From assembly GCF_000004825.1 (NCBI RefSeq), contig NW_008805075.1, positions 125,788 to 189,787 on the forward strand: a stretch of DNA of 64,000 nucleotides, written 5' to 3'. The translations under genes and the position numbers were made by a program. This DNA is from Heterostelium album PN500 (lineage: Eukaryota > Evosea > Eumycetozoa > Acytosteliales > Acytosteliaceae). The notes beneath the pieces were generated by a model. The model had not been told where the DNA came from. It searched no databases and saw nothing but the letters and a program-made list of their open reading frames with translations. Of this stretch, positions 44,989 to 55,595 are shown piece after piece; position 1 is the first letter of the stretch, and every line of letters starts with the position of its first letter.

Positions 44989-45136
44989 ATAAATAAAGTA
45001 ATATTAAAAATATAGTTGTACATATAACATAATAATCATTAAAAATGACAAGTAAATGATTTTTAACTTGTCATAAACATTATTTTATTTTAAAATATAG
45101 CAATAATAATAATAATTTAATATAATAAGCATATTA

Positions 45137-47105
45137 TCAATTAAAATTGGATAGAACTAAAAGCTTTTCATTTAAATCAGCTAATCTATCATATGCATTC
45201 GTTAACAATGTAAATGTATTAACCAATGTCGGAATAGGTTGTCTAAATTCTGTATGATCTATAACTGTAACCAATTGTAAACTGCCACCTTTTGTTGTTT
45301 GGCTGTGAAACCGATAATAAAGATTAGTAAACTGTTGATTAATTTTAAATAGTTTGAATTGAATGTGTTGTTGTTGTTGTAATATACATACAAAGGTGGA
45401 ATACCGTGTGCATTTGTAGTCTCGGATGACTCTGATCCCGAGGTAGGTCTGATGATGCTGTCAGACGATGACATGAGTAATGAGGTGCTTGATCCTGCGT
45501 TGTCTTGTTGTTGGACACCTGGCGAAGATGATCTTAAAATGGGACCGGTCGATGTTGCCAAGTTGGAGGATGATGATCCTGTCGATGTGATATTCTGTGC
45601 TTTCGATCGTCTCAGTAGATGTTTAGATGGACTGTTGTTGTTATTGTTGTTGTTATCGTGTGTTTGGTGTGCACCTTGTGAGTGGCCAACACTTCCACCA
45701 CCAATACCAATGCCAATACCGCCAATACCACTGCTACCAGTGGATGTCGCCGATCCACCTGAAGTCGAAGTGATCTGCAGCTCATAGACACTTAGAACCA
45801 ACTCACAGTTTGCCACTGTCAGATTAACGTTTATCTCAAAGGGAAGGGGTGGTTGTAACACTGTCGATTGGTACATTGTCGAGGGGAATACATTGCGACT
45901 TGGAAGGAGAAGTTCGTCGCGTGCCTGTGACAGCCACTCTGAGATACGAGTGAATGACTCCACCAGTGAATTCAACTCTGGGAAACTACCACCGCCAATC
46001 GATGATTGATTGGATTGTGTTTGGCCAAGACCACCGCCACCACCACCACCATGGTAAGAATGTCGGTGACTGTTGTTAGCCGATGGAATCCAACCACTAC
46101 TTTGACCCAATGAATTTGTTGTAGATGTGTTATTGTTATTGTTATTGATTTGACCTGATGATGAAAGTGGATTATGATGTTGCTGTTGATGATGTTGTTG
46201 TTGACTATTCAGATGATATACACTATCTAGTGGTACATATGACTCTGAGAAAACTATTAGATTGTCCAATTCAGTGAGAATGAGGTGTAGGTAATTATAG
46301 CTGTTTTGTATCTGTTGGATTCTCCATGGATGTGTCTTGTTGATCAATGTCTTATAGACATGAACATTGTAGTTTGGTTTCGACGGTTTACTGAATTTAA
46401 TCAAAAGCTCCGGTGACTCAACGAGCCAACCATTGATATTCAAAGTACCTCTCGATCCTTCCTGTGTTTCAAAATTAATTGATTTATTCTCTATTGCTTT
46501 ATCTTGAAATATATCTATTTTTCAACAACAAAATGAAATATTAATACTTTACAAATAGTAGTAGTAGTAGTAGTAGTATTTGTTTGAACATTGTTTTAAA
46601 AACATACCATCTAACTCTTCTATATTAACAGGAAATGGATTGTTTATATCTTTTAGTATATCAACACTTCCACGACGATCGTGTTGTTGATGTGATTGAG
46701 ATTGCGATTGATTAGTTGATGTTGTTGTTGTTGATTGTGTTTGTCCTGGTTGTTGCTGTTGTTGCTCGCTGTTTTTTACATTAAAATAAATACTACTAAT
46801 ATCATATTCTCCACTCTCTGGCTTTACTCTATCCGGTTTCAATAACTGTACACATCTCTACAATAAATAGTAGTAACAACAACAACAACAATCAGTAAAT
46901 AAATAAATATTCATAAAACATAATTAAAACACTTAATAATCATTTCATTTTTAAAACTATTTTAAAAACATACTTCTAATATTCTCTTTACACGTTTACA
47001 AACAATGGGTACCTCTTGTTTTATTAACCAACTAGCTTCCAATTGCATATAACAAACTTCCATTGAACTTGTACATTCATCTTGAACATCTAGATAATCT
47101 ACCAT
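45137..47105 (-). CDS. rogdi: Rogdi homologue (leucine-zipper protein, RAVE/Rav2-like)
   Basis: Four exons, 46974-47105, 46608-46857, 45392-46457 and 45137-45302; 537 residues. Conserved Rogdi blocks: the N-terminal helix LEASWLIKQEVPIVCKRV, the WRIQQIQNSYNYLHL helix, then ARDELLLPSRNVFPS and EINVNLTVANCELVLSVYEL, and the C-terminal exon with VTVIDHTEFRQPIPTLVN and a leucine-rich helix. Dictyostelid Gln/Asn/Ser inserts enlarge it relative to the roughly 290-residue animal protein. Exon 3 starts at the second AG (GGAAG) because the first breaks the frame. Rogdi is linked to V-ATPase assembly in the RAVE/mRAVE complex; human mutations cause Kohlschutter-Tonz syndrome. Shares a divergent promoter with uL5. 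Confidence 0.85.
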
Positions 47106-47571
47106 GGTGATCTAGAATTGGCTCTATTTTATATCTATATTTTATATCTATATTTTATATCTATATTTTAATATTATCTTTTCTTTTAATCTTTTATTAT
47201 TTATGTTTATTATAATATTATGTTATATTTTATTTTTATTTTATATACATTCAACAACCAGGTTCAATAAATATTATAAGCAGTAATGTAAAATTCTTAA
47301 TACTCTCAACTTTGATATTTTTATAATTCATTTCAAGAGTAAATTATCGAAGTTCTGTGGAATTTTTTGAATTTTATTTTTTTGAATTTTTATTTTTTTA
47401 ATTTTAAAAATTGATGGTGTGTGGTGGATACACCCCTCGTTGCGTTTCGACTGTTGTGGTGGCAGGCGTACTGTCTGTGTGGATGCACGATTCACTCTGG
47501 ATTCTGTCAACTTAGAGGCAACTAGATTGATTTCAACCTTTACTTTGGTCATTTCCCCTATACCACTTAAA
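47106..47571. promoter_or_regulatory. Divergent promoter of Rogdi and uL5
   Basis: Contains a short tandem repeat of ATTTTATATCTAT units at 47129-47172. Before uL5 there is an AT/T-rich tract (about 47345-47410), followed by the GC-rich block GATGGTGTGTGGTGGATAC and about 150 further bases of mixed sequence before the ATG. The same order occurs upstream of uL15. Confidence 0.5.
47129..47172. repeat. Short tandem repeat, about 14-base unit
   Basis: Three to four near-exact copies of TTTATATCTATAT in a row directly upstream of Rogdi. Confidence 0.7.
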
Positions 47572-48382
47572 ATGGTGTGTATCTATCTATGATAGAGATA
47601 ATCATGAATCAAAATGAATTGATTCCATAGATAACATCTCAAATGATAAACAAACACATCATTCTAACATAATACTTTCTCTACCCATACCCCTACTTCC
47701 AAACCAATCTACTCTATCACTCTTTTTTATAAATATAAATTTTATATGTATATCGATGATCTATTATGTCAATCTATCAATCTCATTGTACATATAAATT
47801 TATATAATATAGTCGTCTAAAGCCAACAAGAACGCTGCCAAGCTCCCAGTCCAACAAGAGAAAACCAGAATGGACAACATCAACAGAAAGCTCAAGATCG
47901 AGAAGTTGATCCTCAACATTTGTGTTGGTGAATCTGGTGACAGACTCGTCCGTGCCGCCAAGGTTTTGGAGCAACTCACTGGTCAAACCCCAGTCTACTC
48001 AAAGGCCCGTTACACCGTCAGATCTTTCTCGATCCGTCGTAACGAACAAATCGCCGTTCACGTCACCGTACGTGGTGAGAAGGCCGCCGAGATCCTCGAG
48101 AAGGGTTTGAAGGTCCGTGAGTTCGAGTTGAGAAACAAGAACTTCTCCAACAACGGTTCCTTCGGTTTCGGTATCCAAGAACACATCGATTTGGGTGTCA
48201 AGTACGACCCATCCACCGGTATCTACGGTATGGATTTCTTCGTCGTCTTGGGTCGTCCAGGTTTCCGTGTCTGTCGTAGAAAGAGAGCCATCGCCAAGGT
48301 TGGATTCCAACACAGAATCACCAAGGAAGACACCATCCAATGGTACAAGTCAACCTACGAGGGTATCGTCATTGGAAAGTAA
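47572..48382 (+). CDS. rpl11: 60S ribosomal protein uL5 (L11)
   Basis: Two exons: 47572-47574 (the ATG alone) and 47813-48382; 190 residues. Intron donor GTGTGT follows the ATG directly; the acceptor is ATATAG. Features: [51 protein letters not shown] and [16 protein letters not shown], all typical of eukaryotic L11. It binds 5S rRNA at the central protuberance of the large subunit. Codon use is strongly biased to C-ending codons, as in highly expressed dictyostelid genes. The frame before the splice site has no usable ATG, which supports the split start. Confidence 0.95.
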
Positions 48383-48859
48383 ATTTTTGTTCTTGTTACT
48401 TTAAGTGGTGAAATCAAATAAACTTTTTTTTTATAAAAAAGAAAAAAAGAAAAAGATAAAACTAATAATATTTACAGATATAATCCTATTATTATTATTA
48501 TCATATTTATGATGATCATCATTCTACATTGAAATATTAATATTATACTACTAATTTTTAATTATCATCATAGTTTATTTTGTTTGACAAATAACAGATT
48601 ATATTTATGATGATCATCATCATTTTTCAATGAATATTAATACTAATTTATTGATTATACAAATAAAGATGGTCGATCTTTCATATATTAATATGATTTT
48701 TAATGAATCTTGTCTTGCACTATCATTATCTTTCATGGTAGACAAAAACAACCTGTTGTTATTTATCATTTCTATACTTGTTGTTGTTGTTGTTCACTGT
48801 TTATATGTAAATAATAGTAAGATTTGAGATGATTTTAAAATACAAAAATTTCTATTATT
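48383..48859. other. Convergent spacer, no gene seen
   Basis: 3' flanks of uL5 and the OB-fold gene. Contains two copies of a TTTATGATGATCATCATT-like sequence near 48508 and 48605. A hydrophobic frame at 48630-48827 is AT-driven and not supported as a gene. Confidence 0.4.
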
Positions 48860-49614
48860 TTATTTCTTCAGTTCATATTCGATTGCAGAGAGATCGTTAG
48901 CAGTGTTCACTGTGAAATCGGCAGGCTCTGGTGCTGGTTTAATATTTCCCCAAACATTCACATACAGTCTCATAAATCCATTGAAAACTCTGATAGTACC
49001 ATTTCTAAGAATAATTGTATTACCTGGTTGAACTACATCGTTTTGTTCTATTTATAATTAATTTAATATATATTAAATAGTAAAAAAGAGTTAGTTAAGG
49101 TTTGTATTATATTGATTGATTGATTGATTAATTAATTTAAATGTTAATCAATCAGATTCCGATCGATTTGCAATTTGCAATTGACATTTACCATTCTTTA
49201 CAGTTAAAATAATGGTACCGGTTTCATCTCCAACTACGGCCTCTGAAATAAACTCTTTCCTGTCTTTATTTCTATCAATGACAACCTTTGAACTCAATAC
49301 TTTTAATACCAAATTATGACCGCTTGTCATTGGTTTTAAATGTTCTACCTTTGTAACTATAATAATAATAATAATAGATTGTTATTGTTGTAGTTTAGTT
49401 AGTCAATGTGTCAATACTCTATAATCTCATTCATTTTCATTCATTCGTTCATTCAATAAATGATTGATTGATTGATTTTACATATTCTGTGTTAAGAGAA
49501 ATGATAGATAGCTAGATATAGGGAATGATATCATTATTACTTACAAACAGCTTTCTGTAATACAGGTACGTGAGATTGTACTGGTGAATCCTTTGGTGAT
49601 GATGTATCGCTCAT
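48860..49614 (-). CDS. OB-fold single-stranded nucleic-acid-binding protein (SOSS-B / At4g28440-like)
   Basis: Three exons, 49545-49614, 49192-49356 and 48860-49047; 140 residues. The core reads as one OB fold: VEHLKPMTSGHNLVLKVLSS, then EAVVGDETGTIILTVKN, then VVQPGNTIILRNGTIRVFNGFMRLYV and a tail FTVN..NDLSAIEYEL. This closely follows the plant At4g28440 group and more distantly human SOSS-B (hSSB1). These bind single-stranded DNA or RNA; SOSS-B acts in DNA-damage signalling. The exact role here is inferred from fold only. Both intron phases are 1. Confidence 0.8.
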
Positions 49615-50661
49615 TTTTCTTTCAATTATATATTATATGTGTATATATGATATTGATGTATTGATAATAAATATGTGTAGATAAGTCTATAGACTATAAC
49701 TTTTTAAAATAAAAAATAAAAAGTTTGTTCAACCCTCTCTTTTTAAAATAAATTAATAAATGAACTTGAAATTTTTTTATAGGTTTTCATTGTTTTGAAA
49801 CAAACCCCCTTCTTCAATACATGAAATCATCAATTTAGTATCACGATCAAATTTGATATATTATATCTATTATTATTTATTATTATTACTTGAAAAAAGA
49901 TAATCAAAATCTAAAAAAATATAATCAATTAGATATCTAATTCAACAAAGAGTTTAATTATATAAAATAAGTAAATAATAATAATAATTAAAATGTTGTA
50001 CTCACTTTTAGAAGTGATAATTTATAACAGTTACTACTAAAAGGTCAGTTATGCAACATCCATCATTATCACTTAACTTGAATAGTTAGAGAGGCAATTT
50101 TTATTTGTTTTATTTTTTCACTTATTATTCTAAGTTTTTATTTTCGTTAATAATAATATTATAATTTGTTTTATCTGTCTATTTATTTAGATCAAGCAAA
50201 AATTCTAATTATTTAATTCAACTACCACCCAAATATAGGTGGTGAATCAAAAAAAAAAAGATTAGGCAACAAAAATTGGTGTGAGCTAATGATTGATAAT
50301 TTAAATTATCGATAATCAAAAATATGAAGCATAGCAACATTAAGTCCCCACGAATCTCATGAATGAATGATATTGATTACCACAAACACTCTTTGTAAGC
50401 ATTGGTATTCACATGTGCAAACATACAAGCAAAGTAGAATTTCTCTTATTGTGCCAGTTATAAATATGAATTCGCACATAGTATGAGTTTTATTATCCAA
50501 CTACACATTAGAGGTTAGTAAATGATTTTCTTAAACTTAAATAAAAAGGTTTCAATTTTCTTTATAAAACCAAAAAAAAAAGCTGGATTAGATTTATTTA
50601 TCTTTTTTATTAATTCTTTTATATGTATAAATATTGGTTCCGATCAATTAATTAAAATTAA
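49615..50661. promoter_or_regulatory. Divergent spacer upstream of the OB-fold and NOX-like genes
   Basis: About 1 kb of AT-rich sequence. A GC-richer patch occurs around 50330-50520, just before the NOX-like gene 1 leader. No RNA gene recognised; a small frame at 50522-50704 is judged chance. Confidence 0.35.
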
Positions 50662-53370
50662 ATGGATATCCATATTGTTGATAATAATGAGGTATGTAAA
50701 TTAATTAACAACTATATTCAGTTTCTTCTCAAAACTAATTTTTACTTGAATATTTTAAAGGATCAACCCCTGTTAAGGAATAATCAGAATATTCCAAATA
50801 ATCAGAATATTCCAAATAATCAAAATAATCAAAATAATCAAAATAATCAAAATATTAGAAGGAAGAAAGGATGTTGGGAAAGAATTTTACAGTTTCCAGA
50901 TACACCTGGTTTCTGGCCATTCTTCCATATCTTTCTATCATTGTCTTCCGCCACCACTTTTATTGTGATCAATATTAAGTTTGGTGGAATCTATGTCAAG
51001 ATGGCAGGTTCCGGTATCATTGCTTTTATGTTCTTGCTCCTGGCTATAAATGTTTCCAAGAGATTATTCTTTGATCCGTTACCGAGATACCGGTATTCTT
51101 TGCTACTGGCACTGTGTATTTGCCTCTCTCGTGCCGCAGAGAATTCACTGCGTACCTACAACTACTGGATCTACAGCTATACCGTGACACTGGTTCTGGG
51201 TGTGTTGTCAGAGATAAACTATGCTGCGGCGGTATCGTTTATGGCACGTCTTTGCTTTGACTTCTACCCGCACACCAACGACCTCAAGGGATCGCCAACC
51301 TCCAGAGCTTGCTGGTGGTCGATCTTCCTGATGCTCCTGTCAACGATTGCATTGATCCTGGTTACCATATTCCTCGGATCGTATTATGATAAGAGCAACA
51401 CTGGTTTCAATCTATTGTTTCAAGCCAGCATCTGGGCAAACTTGTTTTTGGGATTGGCGGTGGTATTTGCCTATGCGATGCACGTCAGACAAATGGTGAA
51501 TCCACGCCACTACGAAGTGAACCCCCAGGAAGAAGTTACTCAAGGTCCGCTGTGTATGATCGTACTGGGTAGTATAACTCTCCGTATTGGAATAGATATG
51601 TATCAAATGATCCAGGGTGTAGATTTCATCGCGTATCTCAGTGATGCCACTTCCAATCCATTCTTTGATTTCGCCAAGGATCTCTTCTCCCAGATGATTC
51701 CAATCATTCTGCTCCTCTACAGCACACTCTATAGCTATTTGCATAAAAGGAACGACGATGTCGAAAGAGCAACCAAAACCGAAACAGTAGAGATCAACAA
51801 CCAGATGGTGAAGCTTGCACTACGTCCTGGAATCATTGGGCTTCACTTTGCATCGTGTGGCTATGTTGTTGCCACCACAGACAGCACTCTCCCATTATCG
51901 GTTTTAGTTGCTCGAGTCGGTGCCTTTTGGATATTCATCGACTACTGTCTGCTCCTGACGACAATCTCTGCGCCGATGCTGCAGATTGTTTACCGCTATT
52001 TCCATAGAAATGTTTCACCGCATGCCGTCAACAAGATTCATTTTCACCGAACCATGGCTATCAACCTGACGTTTGCTATCGCCGTACATGTAACCGGTCA
52101 TTTTATCACTTGGATTCGACAGCCAAACTTCCAATATAATAACGTTCTAGTCTACACCTACAATATCCCGATAATAACAGGTTTCATCATGCTGGTATGT
52201 CTGTTCTTTACTATGATCTGTGGTATATTTCATGATAAAGGAAGATGCTTTTATTTCCATATTCCACTTGTCATTATCACAACGCTCAACTTTTACATCC
52301 ACGGTTTTCAAAAAATTCTTGGACCACAGGTTGGCGATCATATGGTAATGATATTCTCAGTGCTGTTTGGTGTAATGTACATCCTTTTCTTCACCATCAA
52401 TCCCATTTCCAATGCTTACACCACCGCAGTAAAGATACCGGCGGTTGGTGAAACACAATACTTGCTACTTCAATCCGATTCATCCGGATTCCCAACTGTC
52501 GATCCAGGATGCTTCTACACTCTCTACCCCAAGGAAACGATCATCACTCATGGCCACCCTTTTACGTCCTTCGAATGGTCATATTCCGATTATAATAATC
52601 CAGATTTCCGCAATTGCGTCGCTGCTAATTTCAAAGCGACAAAACTGCGGTTTATGATCAAGATGAGAGGTGGATTCACCAAGAGTTTGTCTAATTCATT
52701 TGAAGAGCCGAACGCCACCATCCAGCTGGCAATGCACGGACCATATCTATCGACAGGTAGCTCTGCTCTTCGCTATATAGAAAACATGAGACCAGAACAG
52801 GATCAACTCCCTATTCTTGCGCTCTGTGGTGAAGGTGTTGGTATCACTGTGGCACTGTCATTGCTGCAACACCTGCTGTCGCCAACGAACCAACTCATTG
52901 ATAAACTGGATTCGATTCGATTCTACTGGACGACACAATCCAAAGAACTTTGTGAGGAGGTCCAGAAACTAATCTATGATGCCTACAGATTCGAACCACT
53001 TCGTAATCGTTTCGAAAAGATTCAATTCTATATTGCCCGAATTGGCCAGATAGAATTGAATACCGAAGCCAATAGAAATGCCTATAGAAATGCTGATCCA
53101 CCAGTTACTCTATTCCGACCAGAAGCTACACAAGGCATCAATATTTGTTTGGTACCGAGAGAATTCATAGAAAGACCAGATAGTGAAGACACAGAAGCAA
53201 TGGAAGCCTACAATAATGTTATCAAGAACGAAGTGTTTGGTGGTGATTGGGGTGGCCGAAATAGGGAATCGATACTGGTTTACGGTGGTGGCGAGCTGGA
53301 AAAGAGCCGAAGTCTATGGAAGGATGGCTTTGCAGGAAGAATCATTGAGAGAACAGAGACTATTAAATAA
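50662..53370 (+). CDS. Seven-helix membrane module fused to NADPH oxidase core, copy 1
   Basis: Two exons: 50662-50691 (ten codons) and 50761-53370; 879 residues. The first intron is inferred from copy 2, which has the same short first exon and a matching DQPLL/YQPLL start of exon 2. After an Asn/Gln repeat come seven hydrophobic segments (about residues 60-340). Then a NOX/ferric-reductase core: helix pairs with H439-x13-H453 (HFHRTMAIN..VHVTGH) and H510-x13-H524 (FHIP..YIHG), as in haem-binding helices III and V. Next is HPFT (609) for FAD, GPYLSTG and LCGEGVGITV for NADPH, and a YWTTQSKEL strand. Predicted to move electrons from NADPH across a membrane to oxygen or metal. No EF-hands. The N-terminal seven-helix part is unusual for NOX. 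Confidence 0.8.
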   Translation: MDIHIVDNNEVCKLINNYIQFLLKTNFYLNILKDQPLLRNNQNIPNNQNIPNNQNNQNNQNNQNIRRKKGCWERILQFPDTPGFWPFFHIFLSLSSATTFIVINIKFGGIYVKMAGSGIIAFMFLLLAINVSKRLFFDPLPRYRYSLLLALCICLSRAAENSLRTYNYWIYSYTVTLVLGVLSEINYAAAVSFMARLCFDFYPHTNDLKGSPTSRACWWSIFLMLLSTIALILVTIFLGSYYDKSNTGFNLLFQASIWANLFLGLAVVFAYAMHVRQMVNPRHYEVNPQEEVTQGPLCMIVLGSITLRIGIDMYQMIQGVDFIAYLSDATSNPFFDFAKDLFSQMIPIILLLYSTLYSYLHKRNDDVERATKTETVEINNQMVKLALRPGIIGLHFASCGYVVATTDSTLPLSVLVARVGAFWIFIDYCLLLTTISAPMLQIVYRYFHRNVSPHAVNKIHFHRTMAINLTFAIAVHVTGHFITWIRQPNFQYNNVLVYTYNIPIITGFIMLVCLFFTMICGIFHDKGRCFYFHIPLVIITTLNFYIHGFQKILGPQVGDHMVMIFSVLFGVMYILFFTINPISNAYTTAVKIPAVGETQYLLLQSDSSGFPTVDPGCFYTLYPKETIITHGHPFTSFEWSYSDYNNPDFRNCVAANFKATKLRFMIKMRGGFTKSLSNSFEEPNATIQLAMHGPYLSTGSSALRYIENMRPEQDQLPILALCGEGVGITVALSLLQHLLSPTNQLIDKLDSIRFYWTTQSKELCEEVQKLIYDAYRFEPLRNRFEKIQFYIARIGQIELNTEANRNAYRNADPPVTLFRPEATQGINICLVPREFIERPDSEDTEAMEAYNNVIKNEVFGGDWGGRNRESILVYGGGELEKSRSLWKDGFAGRIIERTETIK

Positions 53371-53608
53371 ATTAATAAAGTTGATAAACTTGAAGAAAAT
53401 TTTTTTTTTTTTTTCTCAGAGCTCTAACATCAAAATAGTTTTAATTTATATAAATCCTTTTGTCAAAATTTAATATTGATAAAAATCTTAGAAATCAAAC
53501 AAAAAAATTTAATTATGAATTAAAAAAAAAGATAATGTTATGGATGAAACAAATATAAATTCAAACAGATCAGATAAGCTAAATCAAAATTGTCTAAATA
53601 CATCCAAT
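53371..53608. other. 3' flank of NOX-like copy 1
   Basis: AT-rich spacer with a T run; ends at the transposon boundary. AAT at 53606-53608 is the left target-site copy. Confidence 0.5.
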
Positions 53609-53752
53609 TAAACAAGTGCAAAACCAAATAATTCAACAAAATTACAAAAAAAAAATAAAATTTCAAAATTTTTCAAAATTTTTTATAAAAAAAAATTTAT
53701 TTAAATGTAAAATTTAAAAGTAAAAATCAAGTTAGAACTTTATTTTATTATT
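53609..53752 (+). repeat. Left terminal inverted repeat of the Harbinger-like element
   Basis: Matches the reverse complement of 56652-56794 over its whole length with one length change in an A run. Ends ...AACTTTATTTTATTATT. Confidence 0.9.
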
Positions 53753-53753
53753 T

Positions 53754-54812
53754 TTAATATAGTTTTTGTTTTTTAGACACGGTGGAGGTCACTCCCAAGT
53801 TGGCCTTGACGCATTGGCACTCAACCACGAAGAACTGATCGTTCTTTAATAATTGGAACTTGAACAATTTCATTACGTTTTCCAATCGGACTGGAACCTT
53901 TACAATTCTTCTTTTTGGAAGTTCTAGTTCCTCCGAGTACTCCCCAAGATTGAAGCATTTTCTTGTGAAACTATTGATTTTAAGTGACACTAGAACCTCG
54001 TCCGTTCTTGGATTAAAATAAGGTCCAATAAACTCAACACCTGCCATTTTTGGTAGAAATATAACGTAGGTCTTAAATATTTCTAAATGAAAAATATATA
54101 TATATATATTAGTTTTTGTAAATTATTCTAACTATTTAATATACCTACCATCTTCCATTGAGGAATGTTCGAATAATATCGGCCCATAAACCTCATCACC
54201 ATGGAGGTATGAATAATGAGAAGATTAGGCTGAGGTTAGTTCTGCTCTGTTAGCCTCTATAAGATCATCTAGTGGAGAATGGAAGTTCATGTTGTCTTCT
54301 TCGACTGAATCCAAGAAAGAGGGTATTCCAACCAATGATGGTGAAGTTTGGACAGACATACTAGGACTCTGTGGATTTCTATTGGTGGTGGTAGTGGTAG
54401 TGGTCGTAGTAGTGGTGGAATTATTTCCCTCAGCTGAGCCATGTTTGTCAGGAGTTACATTTTGTAATTGAACATCTTCAACAGGTTGGATTATAGGTGA
54501 TGGATCAGGAGTAGTTGTGATTATAGTAGATTTCTTGACATTCAATTGGGAGAATTTCTTGGTTGAATTAAATTTTCCCATTATCGAAGCCCTGGTGTAA
54601 CCTGAGTTTTGCCCAAATCTAGTTTCAAAGAGTTTGAAGGCATCAGTGGATGTGATAGTTGGGTTGTTTTTTATCATTTCTTTGAAGAACGTGGTATGTT
54701 TATCTTCGTATTTACTATACTGTTTGTTTGAAAATTATTTTATATATACATTGTAAAATTAATTAATAATACTGTAAACACTTAATAAATTTCTAACACT
54801 TACAACTGTCAT
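53754..54812 (-). pseudogene. Second transposon gene (Harbinger ORF2-like), one in-frame stop
   Basis: Modelled exons 54804-54812, 54149-54719 and 53754-54082 add up to 303 codons, exactly divisible by three, with one internal TAA at 54225-54227. Upstream of the stop: a charged helical N-terminus (YSKYEDKHTTFF, then DAFKLFETRFGQ) that could be a Myb/trihelix-like DNA-binding fold, and a Thr-rich linker. Downstream: a basic domain with FIGPYFNPRTDEVLVSL and KRRIVKVPVRLENV. PIF/Harbinger elements usually encode such a Myb-like partner that brings transposase to DNA and the nucleus. Alternatively the parts before and after the stop are two separate proteins. The Myb assignment is tentative. Confidence 0.5.
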
Positions 54813-55595
54813 GGTTTTAAATGTAGATATTTAAAATATATTTTATTTATTTTTAAGAAAATGGTCTTAAATTTAAATCTTTTCACTTCTGTGTTTGTTA
54901 TGTTAATATTAAAAAAAATAGGTTTGCTTGCATGCATGTAATAACAAATAATTTTAAATAATAAATCGGGTATTTTTATGAAAGATTAAATTCTATTAAA
55001 GAAGCCATCATCTAAGCCATCCCAGTAAGTGGAGTTTCAAATTATTTTGCGTACATTAATTTATTAATAATAGTATATTAATTATTAATAAGTGCATTAT
55101 CTATTTTTCAATAGGGCAATAAGAATGCATGCAAAAAAAAATGTTTGTGTTTGGTTTCAAGCAAAAAATTATGTCAATGATGGTAAATTGGGGTTAATTA
55201 GTGTACTTTTTTTATTCATGAAAAGATATACGAATTCAATACTAATATTTGGGTTGAAGTGCAAAAATGGGGTACTGATAATGAAAAAATTATACTGGTG
55301 TTGAATTTGTGTGTGGTAATATGAAATTTTTTCAGGAAAAGATATGAAAATGTATTAAGATTTCAATGTTTGCATGTATATATTTTTGATATACTTTAGT
55401 TTTTTTTAATTCACCATGTTAGATCGAAGATTATCATCTTAATAATTAAACTACAAATTTAGAATGAAACTAATAAGTGTTAATTAGTATTCGTGAGTGA
55501 AAATAAATTATATTATCGATAGAAGCTTAACAAAAGTTAAACAAACAACCAAGTATTTATTTATTTAAGTATATAGTTAAAATAATATAGAAAAA
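54813..55595. other. Central non-coding part of the transposon
   Basis: Divergent promoter region of the two transposon genes. AT-rich; no further gene supported. Confidence 0.5.

Noticed and set aside
48630-48827. Hydrophobic 65-codon frame after uL5
   Set aside because: AT-driven hydrophobic composition with poly-Val from GTT repeats; no conservation evidence.
54353-54420. Poly-Thr tract of the transposon gene as a microsatellite of its own
   Set aside because: It is a coding Thr repeat within the second transposon gene, common in dictyostelid proteins.
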